Source: Tubiluchus corallicola (lineage: Eukaryota; Priapulida; Priapulimorpha; Priapulimorphida; Tubiluchidae). Taken from it: 64,000 nucleotides of DNA. The position numbers were made by a program, and so were the translations under genes. The notes under the pieces were generated by a model. It was given only the letters and a program-made list of their open reading frames with translations, did not search any database and was not told where the DNA came from. Below are positions 14,201 through 23,900 of this stretch, in pieces. The stretch covers positions 260,213 through 324,212 of the forward strand of contig JAQGDQ010000254.1 in assembly GCA_030141605.1 (NCBI GenBank). The letters are read 5' to 3'. The number at the start of each line of letters is the position of its first letter. Position 1 is the stretch's first letter.

Positions 14201-14765
14201 TCTATTTTTTCTTAGCTGGAAAATGAAGTAAGAATAACTGTCATACATTAATTTCTAAATACAATTAGACCTTTGACTAACTCTACTGAACAGGTTACAT
14301 ATATACAGTTTCTGTTAATAACAACAAAGTATTTTGAAAGAATTGTTGCGATGGAATTTGTGTTGAGAAAGGGGGGAGAGAAAGAAAGAGAGAGAGAGAG
14401 ATAGGCACGTCTAAATTTAAGAGCTAGAAACACATGTGATACCCTGGATCCCTTGTATCTGGAATGGAACGAATGTAGGAAATCTGGTCGCTGGCAACGA
14501 CATTAAATTTTTCTTTTTCAAACAACTTCCTCTGCAATTTTTCTTCTTCTCCTGACAAAAGAACTGGTTCACCATTTTCACCAAAATGTCTTGCTGGCCC
14601 ATCCGCCGGCACCCGAATCACAACATGTCGAACACGATCACTTTTTTTAATAATAATCTCGGTATTGTTATAAAAGATAATAAGTCCTACACCATTTAAC
14701 ACACAACATAAACCAATCACAACCTTGATAATAGTTTTTCCATTCTGACTGATAAAAAGCCACAT
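5145..14765 (-). CDS. GALNT: gene A: polypeptide GalNAc-transferase, GALNT11-like, 3' end outside window
   Basis: Golgi type II membrane glycosyltransferase that in this family transfers GalNAc from UDP-GalNAc to Ser/Thr and so starts mucin-type O-glycans. Coding exons: 14443-14765, 13353-13519, 12994-13165, 12384-12584, 10617-10734, 8812-9012, 7911-8045, 5145-5252. Spliced, these give 475 codons in frame with no stop. Residues 15-32 form the signal anchor. The stem leads into the family motif [19 protein letters not shown]. Catalytic features seen: LLVDDFSD at the end of exon 2, DAH at 212-214, WGGEN at 317-321, and CSRVGHIFR with the metal His at 345. Exon 8 is the first lectin repeat; its usual CID reads CIG. 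Exons 9 and 10, present in the three paralogues, are not found in 1-5144, so the gene runs off the window or is truncated. Intron 5 uses a GC donor. By its motifs A is the best candidate for an active enzyme in the cluster. Confidence 0.9.
6976..7800. mobile_element. pogo/Tigger-like non-autonomous DNA element, copy 1
   Basis: 825-bp element with terminal inverted repeats beginning CAGTCAAACCTC at both ends and a TA duplication on each side (6974-6975 and 7801-7802). These are the terminal features of pogo/Tigger-type Tc1-mariner elements. No transposase is seen. The interior is clearly related to the element at 21494-22180 in the opposite orientation. It lies in intron 7 of gene A. Confidence 0.8.
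9846..10150 (-). pseudogene. unrecognised coding-like fragment in intron 5 of gene A
   Basis: An open frame of about 90 codons ending in TGA at 9846-9848, with a protein-like composition ([20 protein letters not shown], then [20 protein letters not shown]). It does not begin with ATG, and a TAG lies a few codons upstream in this frame. The neighbouring frame upstream reads [10 protein letters not shown] before its own stop, which suggests a small frameshift. No splice sites frame it convincingly and it does not fit GALNT. It may be a processed pseudogene fragment or an exon of another gene caught in the intron. I do not recognise the family. Confidence 0.4.
12994..13165 (-). CDS. GALNT: gene A exon 3: carries an intact DxH (DAH) motif
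   Basis: 172-nt exon, same length and phase as exon 3 of the other three genes. Ends [20 protein letters not shown] is the metal/UDP-binding DxH signature of the GT-A fold. A is the only copy in the window that keeps the Asp (codon GAT). Confidence 0.9.
13690..13860 (-). mobile_element. tRNA-derived SINE-like sequence
   Basis: Read on the minus strand, 13860 down to about 13790 resembles a tRNA-type polymerase III promoter: an A-box-like stretch (tagttcagtagtagtg, about 13828-13843), then ccatccagaaggtc, then a B-box-like stretch (ggtctcgaattc, about 13796-13807). There is no acceptor stem or CCA-ready fold, so it is not a working tRNA. It lies in intron 1 of gene A. The lower limit is a guess. 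Confidence 0.5.
14367..14402. repeat. GA-rich microsatellite
   Basis: A purine run ending in a (GA)n stretch on the plus strand, about 45 nt below the exon 1 donor of gene A, inside intron 1. Confidence 0.9.
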
Positions 14766-15700
14766 TATTAGATTTGGTTTAAATCCGTGTTCTGCATGAC
14801 ATTCCGTCGCAAGTTACAAGGTAGTTTTAACGACATGCCCATCTGATAAAAAAACGAAAACTTTTCACTGATAAATGCTTGTTTGGCAAAGATCGTGAAA
14901 CTTGTCATTGCAAAAATATCTGTGGCTCTGGTTTAACAAACATCCAAAAAATCATGTCATACTGTCAAAATCTGCAAAAAATGAATAACTCATTAAACTG
15001 TAGACTAGATATTTTTATTCAATATTGAACAAGTTACAGTACATTAAAAAGTAAAGGTGATGACTTTGACACTTTTTACAAGCCAAACATCACAGCAAAA
15101 CCACTACGCTTGTCTTGCATCACTCTACATTGCATATCAACTACTTGTACTATTTGTTACTGTAGTATACACTCATTTCATGGCTTAACTTTTATTCTGA
15201 TTTTGCAGATTATGGAATTTGGCTTAGAAAATTTCACAGTGTGAAAATGTAGACTGTCAACTTGTTAACTTAGTACACTTACATATTAATGTAATAGCTG
15301 TTTCGATCAGCCTAGTAACTATTATGTTAGCTTAAGTCAAGGCTGATTTAAGTCAGCTTAAGTTAAGTTCATTTGAAATATGTTAAATATAAGAAATGTA
15401 AGAGAAGCGAACCATGATTTTTTAAACAAGAGATTAACTACTCGAAATAACTGTTTATTAACATTTTAAAAACTTATTTCAGGCTACTGAACTGAAATGT
15501 ATCAATAAATGGACTGTTATGTTTAACAACATATGAAAAAGGATAATATATATTATTATATTCCTTTAATGATGTAATCCCTCTGCGACAGTGCTCAGCA
15601 ATGTACCTAGGCCAATGTAGCTAAATTCATGGAAAAAAGCGTGCAAGAAGACTTAAAGAAAAAAGGATTTCACAAAAACACTAACTTTTGTGGTTCATAG
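14766..15700. other. 5' flank or 5' UTR intron of gene A
   Basis: No gene seen. On the minus strand a good acceptor (ttttttatcag) lies at about 14843, so the first coding exon probably begins near 14842 after a 5' UTR intron. A short upstream ORF of 24 codons (14842-14768) ends with TAA two bases before the ATG used for gene A. Confidence 0.4.
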
Positions 15701-15709
15701 TTTATGTGT

Positions 15710-16062
15710 TCAGGCTATCAGCATGTAATAACTCATTGTTATATTCAAACGAATTATTGAAAATGGATTATCACTTTTTGGGAAATTATTGAAAATTATA
15801 AACTGAAATTGAACAACATCATAATATTTGCTACCTTTTTGTACATTCATATCAGTAAGAAAATTTTTATCGGGATCAACATTTTCAGTATCATCATACA
15901 CATCAAGGTTCAATGAATCTATATCAATATCAGAATAAAAATTACAGTGTCTAGTTAATAAGTGAAAACCATCATCATCATCAATGTTATTAAATGGAAA
16001 AATTTCCTGCAAACAACAGTGGCAAAGCCATGGGTCTCTGTCTCTAGAAAGTATATTATAAT
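15710..16062 (-). mobile_element. non-LTR retrotransposon fragment with PHD-finger end
   Basis: The minus-strand frame reads DRDPWLCHCCLQEIFPFNN, followed by IDDDDGF...CNFYSDIDIDSL and NVDPDKNFLTDMN. A W-x-C-x-x-C ending followed by FPF and an acidic stretch is typical of the PHD finger and linker upstream of the endonuclease in some invertebrate non-LTR retrotransposons. Only this N-terminal fragment is present. No Met start or downstream endonuclease is seen. Confidence 0.6.
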
Positions 16063-17332
16063 CAGTTAATATAATATATCATAGTTAAAAGAAAGCATTT
16101 AAGATGGACCCAGGATCAGCAGCAATCGCACAGCATCCCACGCTGATTTCTCTTTACTGGTTTTTTTTGCACGCAGTACAGGGAAACTGAACCATGATCA
16201 AAGTTAGTAAAAAAAAGTTGAAGTCAAAAACAAAAGAAAGTAGTGCAAATGGAAAAATAAAAACACAGCAACAACAACACCAAAAGCAAGGTGCAAGAGG
16301 ATGCTTCAAAAAGTCGAGTGGCGGCAGAAAAACATTTTACACTGGGCGTAATAACAGACAAATTATAGGGCAGTAATTCATTGGCTAACTCAGCAGTAAA
16401 ACTAGCAATCAAAATTACATGAAATTAAGTATTGTGATAACACAGCTTGATTAACATTATTTATGGTGTTTATGTCTAGTCTCACATAGTATTAGAAGTT
16501 GCTAAAAGTCCCAAGAGATGTATAGATTATTATGAATAACACAGAATAATACATTTGAAGTGTTTGATGTGATATATCATCACTGCTTGTTAAACAGATT
16601 TATTAACAACCTAACTGGCTATGGATAATATGGCATAATGAAACATTTCTCTTAATACATAGAACATTAGCCAAAACGTAGCATTACTGCTTACTAATTT
16701 TATCATTAGTATATCATGGCACAATAAACACTGTTTATGGTCCCTATTCGGCTTAACGTGGCAGCATGGGTTACAAAACAGATTAAAACTTGTATGTGAA
16801 AACATGATACCAATAAACGATATTTGTACGCATTGTTTAAATAAGTGTATCACTAAGAGTAAGAGCTGTTATTTAGAACAATTAGATTAACGAAGTGTAA
16901 ATAGCGATATAATAACATAATATTAACTGTGTGGGAATTAATTTGAGTAACAAAGCATTTATGCATATGTTATTAAGGGAGGGGAGGTATTTGGCATTAG
17001 CTTAGCATTAGGGCTTTCAAAAGAAACAAACTATTGCAAATATAGTTTAATGAATATTGCATTAAGTGCAGAATAATATTTTGAAGACTAGGTTTATTCT
17101 TAATAAGTATAGTGCTTAAGTCTGCAGAGTGCCCACACAATAGGTGGAATGAGACTTTGAAGAAGGATATATAAATTTAATGTTATAAACTTAAAATGGA
17201 CTCTACGGATTTACATAATACAACAACAGTACACGAGATGTCCAGCAAGTGCGATCATCCACGCTTGGCATAACAGTCATCGCCAAGTAGATACTAATCC
17301 TATCTGAAAACTCAAAAACAATCAGGTAGACA
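16063..17332. other. intergenic, nothing recognised
   Basis: AT-rich intergenic sequence between the PHD fragment and the hAT element. The short open frames on both strands have no protein-like features. Confidence 0.5.
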
Positions 17333-18056
17333 CTTATTTCCAGGGCACTTTATTTATGACTTTAGTCATAAATTGCATAAATAGCTTATTTAATACTAAT
17401 TTCAGATTTTATTTATGACTATTTATGACGTGTCAAATTTTGACCAAAAATGCCATCCTGAGCTAAAAGAAATACATATTTTTAATCAGAATCTTGTATT
17501 TTGCCTTTCTTCGTTCTTCATTACATTAAAATGTAATAAAAATGTCTACTTTCATCATTCCAAGGCCTGAAGTTTCTCGTATTGTTTTGCATGCAGGCAT
17601 CCCTCCAGACTGAAATCCGTGATCGTGTTTATAATAATTATAGTATCGGTTTTAATTTGTTTAGGATGACCTATAAAATTACTGCTCATAAAAATCAATC
17701 TATTAATTAATTCGTACAGTCACAATTCGTAGCCACAATTAGTACAAGTAAATAATGTATTTTTTTAAATATCGATTTTAAATTTAATGTTGGAAAATAC
17801 TATTGGCTATTACATCTTTCTAGGGAACCGTCACGTATGTTTTCTAATTAAAATTACATTAAGCAAAATAACTAAACAAGAAAAACAGTTAAATTTTAAT
17901 GACAATGAAGCAACAAATTCTCCCAAAGATAAAATATGCTCAAATTCTAGCAGACGGCATTATTCTTATTTCTTGAGGATGAGGCAGTAAGGCACGGGAA
18001 ACGCTTGCGGCAAACTCGAGCTAAAACCTACACCCAAGCCATTGACTTACGCCGCT

Positions 18057-18152
18057 TAGGGGTAAGCATCGAAGTTCGGTTCGATTCGAATTCGAAAGTC
18101 ACAAATTCGGTTCGATTCGAATTCGCTTTCTGGTAGAGAATGCTCACCCCTA
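18057..18152. mobile_element. 96-bp hAT MITE nested in the larger hAT element
   Basis: Ends TAGGGGTAAGCAT and ATGCTCACCCCTA are inverted repeats (one mismatch), flanked by a perfect 8-bp duplication acgccgct (18049-18056 and 18153-18160). The interior is made of palindromic ttcgattcgaattcg units. Related sequence occurs at 63600-63960. Confidence 0.85.
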
Positions 18153-18480
18153 ACGCCGCTAGGATGAGAAAGGCACTGAAATGAACGTGCAAAGAAAAGA
18201 ATTAGAAGTGTAGATTTCTGTTATTGTGCAGAGCGTAGGTTTGAGGCGGCAGAACTTTAGGACATTAAAATAGGTAAGCTGTCTTTAATTCAAATTTTCG
18301 ATGGAACGACAACGATTCTGTCGGTGCCTATTTATTTTTTCGCGGTAACGCGCTCATTTACTTTTTATTATTTAGGTTGCTTCTAGACGAGTTAATGACA
18401 GATAAACGCATCAGTTAGACAGTCTCAGTTACTGTGTTAGTCCACCAAACAGTCACGCGCAAGCTTCTTATGGACTGCCT

Positions 18481-18512
18481 GTGTGTGTGGGAGAGAGAGA
18501 GAGAGAGAGACG
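18481..18512. repeat. GT/GA microsatellite
   Basis: tgtgtgtggg followed by (GA)n, inside the hAT element. Confidence 0.85.
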
Positions 18513-18664
18513 GTGGAAACAGTTTTCTGTACTGAATTTTTTGTTCCATTCATCGGGAAATGATTATTTTTCTTTCGTTATTTATGACAAATTTGAAATC
18601 TTATTTATGACTATTTATGACTATTTTGCAAGAAAAGTCATAAATAAAGTGCCCTGCTTATTTC

Positions 18665-18860
18665 TCTAGTTTGAAATCGAAAAATTTAAGGTAAGAGGGT
18701 AGATCTTCGTTGCTAGGTATCTAACGCATCATCTTCCCAGCAACAAATACGCGAATCTTAGCGTTCGCCACTAATTACCTAGCCATCTATACGAGCCACA
18801 TGTACGACACAGTCGAGTTAATATTTAACACCATACTTCCGTCTCTCTATCATGCAGCTC
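18665..18860 (-). promoter_or_regulatory. segment homologous to the 5' region of gene B (candidate 5' region of gene A)
   Basis: From agtttgaaatcgaaaaattt onward this matches 35079-35230 upstream of gene B: the same order of gaaaatcgaaaaattt, ggtaagaggatagaact, ttcgttg, cttcccagc, and farther on gagcca and acgacacaatcgagtt. In B this block lies at or just 5' of a probable non-coding first exon. By position it could be the 5' region of gene A, now separated from the gene by the adjacent hAT element. Function is inferred from duplication geometry only. Confidence 0.4.
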
Positions 18861-18964
18861 TATTCTCCCCAACATGGAAACTTATCCCAAACCATGTATC
18901 AGAGTATGAGAATGATCAATGACAAAAATTCAGAAAGACAAAAGCCAAACAAAATTCTAAAAGC

Positions 18965-19300
18965 GGGATATGAAAATCTATTTTAGCAAAATTTATAAAG
19001 ATGATAGGAAAAAGAGAGGCTGGAACAAGCTCAAATTTTACAAAGCATTAAAATGCAAATGCAAAATGGAGTTATACCTAAACATTATTAAGGACAAAAA
19101 TCATAGACAGGCTATCACAAGACGCCGATTGAGTATCATGATTTGGAAATCAAACATGCTCATTACACCAAAACACCAGAACAAGAATAAGTATGAAGTT
19201 ACTGCGCAAATTCCTCCCCTAAAAACACGAAATAGAAGATGAAATGCACGTTATTTATGATTGCCAACTTTTCGCTGAAAACATAAGAAATTTATGAAAA
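18965..19300 (+). mobile_element. C-terminal fragment of a non-LTR retrotransposon
   Basis: The frame contains WNKLKFYKALKCKCKMELYL followed by NIIKDKNHRQAITRRRLS. This wording and spacing (KLRFY...K...EPYL..I.....R.AITR.RLS) is that of the C-terminal end of non-LTR retrotransposon polyproteins. A stop at 19240 is followed by a further matching block (about NARYLWLPTF). It is a relic with no upstream reverse transcriptase. Confidence 0.45.
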
Positions 19301-20900
19301 TAAACTTTTAACCTTTTTCTCTAGAAACACTACCTCTCTCATGGGGCTACTTAGCAATGACGTTCAACAATGTATAATCATTTTGGAGAAAATATATTTA
19401 AAAACTTCCAAATAAGAAAAACCAAAAGCTAACGCTGGCTACACCTTGTTAAAACTTTTCAGTGTTAACCCAGCTACTCAAGAGTTGAGATATTTTAATA
19501 CTTTTGGCATTATTTTATGTTGCATAATGTATGGTTGTTAATAGTTTTTAATACTGTTTTTTTTTTGTTTTTATAGGCTTTGTGGTTACCCTTTGTACAT
19601 TTATGACACCAAGCCAAGAAACTTAATTTGGCAACAACTCTGATCCCTATGGTAGAAATCAGTACTACGGCAGCGGACTCTAACCAAATCTATTTTGGAC
19701 TTTTATTATTTTATTCTTTATAACCTTTCATTTAAAAAGCTGGAACAGATACTACTCTTAAGTCATTTTTCTTTTTTCATTGCTGCATTATACAATATCT
19801 AACTGTGATTTTTCGATCGATATACTACATCTTAATATTTATTAATAAAAATAACTTTGCATAAAGCCTATTATTATTATTTTCAGTTTATGTAGTATTT
19901 GACATGTATATTATAAAAACATTATTACTTTGCCAATGTACACTATATGTATTTGTGCAAATAAAATTAAATTGAATTTAAAATTAAACTGCTATATATT
20001 ATTATTAGTGGCTTTTGTGTATTTTAGTGGTAATTACAGTTAGGGTTCTTGCAAAACAATTTAAATGGCCACAGTAAACAGTTGTTGAGATTCATCAGCA
20101 ATAGCATTCAATTTGAAAATTTTAGATTTGCATCCATGAATTCTCACAGTACACGTAAGGACCTTATCGGGAGAGACACAACCTAAGGTTTGAAGTTTAG
20201 CTTTCTTTTGTAATGATTGCACACCTTACCAGTCTCAAAGATTTCAACCAATATATTAGGCAAAAGCAATTTATGCAGATTCTGGAGATTAGGATTGCTG
20301 CTAATGTTTTTGGTAAAACCAAAAACTGCAACCAAGCCACGATCAACAAAATTTTTTTATCATAAAAATTATGGCTCTTGTTTGGATGTTGCACATGTTT
20401 ACTAGTGATGGTGAGTGACATATACCACTACCTATAGCCTTTATACTTAAAATGCAGTGGTGTATCAGCATTGTGTTGTGAAGAAAAATCCTAAATTTGT
20501 GAGTTTACAATCAAATCTTGAAGATAAATCATCAACTCTATCATTTCATGACATATGATCAGTAATACTGTACAACATGATTGCATGCGGTCATAAAAAA
20601 CATGTACACACATTCAATAACAAAATAATTATTAACTTTGTAAATAATTTAAGAATTTATTAACAATAGCCAACAATAACGCATGTATTCATCACGTCAG
20701 AACTTAGTAAAATTGGTTGCAGTACACACGTTACACACAGTACCAGTCATTTTCAGACAAGTTTGCACATTAATTCCTACATATACTTTTATCGAGTTAG
20801 TGAATATTTAAATATATGTTCTAGCTAAAATAATCACAGTGCGCAAAAGGCCAACAGTACAGAATAAGTACAATAACAGTCTGAAATTTAATTATATAGA
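19301..20900. other. intergenic and 3' flank of gene B
   Basis: About 19330-19990 is AT-rich with no gene seen and may be the untranslated tail of the retrotransposon fragment. From about 20090 to 20932 the sequence is alignable with 35620-36515 and partly with 36720-37102, the 3' flanks of gene C and its eroded repeat. It is therefore part of the tandem duplication unit. Confidence 0.5.
20656..20661 (-). terminator. candidate poly(A) signal of gene B
   Basis: AATAAA on the minus strand about 270 nt after the gene B stop codon. It is the nearest canonical hexamer, but cleavage there is not shown by the sequence alone. Confidence 0.35.
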
Positions 20901-20932
20901 CACAGTGTATCGATTTAGTGAAGCATAGGAGT

Positions 20933-23900
20933 TCAATCAAGGGTTTGAAATTCCCATTCTCGAGACTTAGGTTTAGTGTGATTACAGGTTTTAATTTCCA
21001 AATGTCTCGATGATGCTTCATTCAGACACTTTTTCGTAGCGCTGTGAACAATTGTACCACTCTGGATTAAAAAAAACAAGTTGTAGTAAACCCGTGAATA
21101 ATACAGACATATAAAAAAGGAAGAGAGAAAGAGACGAGGAGGAGAAAGAGATGCGTAGAGCATGGAAAAGAACAAGTGAGAAAAAGCAGACAAAGGGAAC
21201 AGGCACTTAATCACTTACTTTGTAAAATGTCCATGTTTGACTGCCCTTATCAGGGTTACATGCGGACAACCTCACAGCAGTACCATTATTTCCAAAAACA
21301 TCAAAGCAAAAAATCCGTTTGTAGCGAATTTCCCCAACTCTATTAATAGTGAACATCTGAAATTAACAAATCACTGGCATGAAAAGTGATCCAGTTTTAG
21401 CTGGCAAACGTAGAGCGATATTTCATGTCTGGCGGTTTGAAATGTACGAGAAATCAGTCTACCATCACTAGCCTCATTGTCTCATTTCACGTACTGTCAA
21501 ACCTCTTTATACCACCCGTCTTGGGATGGGAAAAAACTTGTCGTTGCAGCGAGTTTGGTGTTATAACAAGATGTGTTAAATTTTGACATTTACAAATCAC
21601 AAAACATTCAGGTAAGTGTTCACATGTCAGTGTCCTCAGTTATCACTCTAAATGTTAATGAAGTAAAAAAATTATTAATTTAATCATTTACGAATGAATG
21701 ATTCTCTCAAAATCAATCATTTTTATCAATAACATTTTGTTTACATAAACGTGTAAGTCATAACTATAAATTTCTTGCTGTAATTTGTTTGGATGATTCT
21801 TAGAAAACAACGTGTTTTCTTGTCAGTTGCTATTATGACTGCATGGCGTATTGATAATAATATCAGAGTATCAATCCTTTACTATTGTGATGTATGATGT
21901 ACAGTACAGTTTGTAAACAATCAAAACTTGTTAATATGCATTGTTTTACATGACACGTGACGTTTGATCAGTGTAATCAGTGATTTGACCAAGCAGAGAG
22001 TGTAGCAGTCTTGCACAGCTGGCATAATATCAAGGTCATATTTCCACATTGAACATATATATGAATTTGCCCTGCAGATGGCGTGTAATGGGTGGCGGTA
22101 TAACAGGCTATTTTTGTGTGCAGTTGAATACAGTCGTTTTGTTCTTGGCCATTTTGCATGTGATAAACAAGGTTTGACTGTACTACAAGATCTTTTGGTA
22201 CCCTACTCTCTACTTGTTTTACCGCTTCAAGAATATTTGCAACTTACCTGCATTTCACTGCTTGACTGACATTCATAAACACCAAGAGGTTCTTGTTTTC
22301 CTATATCTCTCATTAATGTGTCAATACAGTTATGGGAAGCCTTGTTAACAATCTACAAAAGCAAAGCTGCATTGATGCAATCTAGCCGCAAGCAAAACTG
22401 AGTTTCAAAATAGACAGAAATAGCAAAAAAATGAATAAGCAGTAATTAAGACGATAACAATAATGGTAATAATCGCAATGATGGTGATAATAATCACGAA
22501 GGTTTAAATCTCTGATAAGGTTGGGAAACTGCAGCAGTAAATTCAAGATACAGCTTTGACACCTCTTCTACGTTAAATGTAAGCTTTCTGCTAAAGCCAA
22601 GTATACATCAAGAGGAATGAATCAGTTGACTGTCTTTTTTTATAAAATATCATGCTTGTTTAATTGTTACATATCTACTAATTGTACACTTTGTCTTTCA
22701 TGTACTGTATTTGTATTATCTCTGTACAGTTTTACTGTATGTCAAAAGGTTGTAAAATAAATATGTTTAAACTAAGTTATGCACCAGCCAGTATAAAACC
22801 AAAGCCTTCTCTGCTTTGCTCATCCAGTTAGCTGGACCCATGATAGTTAAACTCTGTTTCATCCTTATATTTTGACACTATGTTTTTTATACATCACTTT
22901 AATGCTTTGTAAATGAAAATCAGGAAACTTACACTGACTGGCCTCCATATCTGCTGGTATGAAACCAATCTAGGCAGTCTGTCTTTGTTGTTGAGGTACA
23001 TTACAGTTCATTAGTGTCAGAAGAGGTAGGTAGGCATAAGCTTGTGTTCGTTTTCAACTGTGCATTTTGCAAGTGTTAAGCCGAAGTACATTGTTTTTAG
23101 TCACTATTTCATGGGTGTGATCGATTTCTTTGATCAGCGCTAGCCAGTTATGGTGTGATAGATATGATGTAACAATGTTGGTTTTATGACAACACAATGG
23201 CAATCAAAAATTTGTGACATACTGGTTGTTCTTTAGTTCAGCATGCTATGCGTACAGGCTAAAGTTACTTTTCGAATACAGCTAGTCTCTCAATTTGCTC
23301 TACTTATTGTTAACTCGCTGCAGTATATGACCCGGATTTTGCATTAACTGGATCCGGCTCACAATGGCTAGATTGTGAGTCTAGCTTTTCTGTTCTACTT
23401 GCTTGTGTTACTATTTTTCCACTATGCTTTCTTTAACAGACTTATTTTAAACATTTATGCTGATTAATACATTTCTGTATACTGTCTAAGCTGTAACTGC
23501 ATTTTTTAATTTACCCCAACTTAGTCATTCTGAGGTCAGAATGCTTTTGTGAGGGAATAGTGCACTGAACACCTCTTTTGATGTATGTGCAAGTTTCTTC
23601 TATTGACGCCAAGTTACGCACCTAGCCAGTATGAAAGCAGCTTTCTTTGTTTTTTTACAGGTCCAGTCAATGTAACCCTTGACAGTTAAATAAACTGTTT
23701 CACTGTTGTATTATGATGCTTTGTGTATGTGCCTTGCTTAATAACGATACCATTTTCTTATACATCATTCTATTGTTTTGTGAATGTAAATCAGGGTCAT
23801 TCTAGACTTAGCCCATCTGTATTTGCTGGTACTAAACCAACTGACCTGGGCAGTCTGCCTTTGTCGGTGAGGTAGTGACTGCAGTTGGATGTTAACCATA

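Larger units (their letters stand above)
17341..18656. mobile_element. non-autonomous hAT element, 1316 bp, with perfect 8-bp TSD
   Basis: Terminal inverted repeats cagggcactttatttatgac and its reverse complement at 18637-18656. It is flanked by a perfect 8-bp duplication, cttatttc, at 17333-17340 and 18657-18664. CAGGG ends with an 8-bp duplication are diagnostic of hAT. Subterminal copies of ttatttatgacta occur near both ends. No transposase frame is seen. A 96-bp second element is nested inside at 18057-18152. Confidence 0.92.

Noticed and set aside
16194-16412. Overlapping plus and minus open frames of about 60 codons
   Set aside because: Lys/Gln-rich from caa and aaa runs. No start context, neighbours or family likeness.
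22430-22500. CRISPR-like or regulatory array of gataat units
   Set aside because: Simple trinucleotide-like low complexity shared with the same intron of gene C (39220-39290). No spacers.
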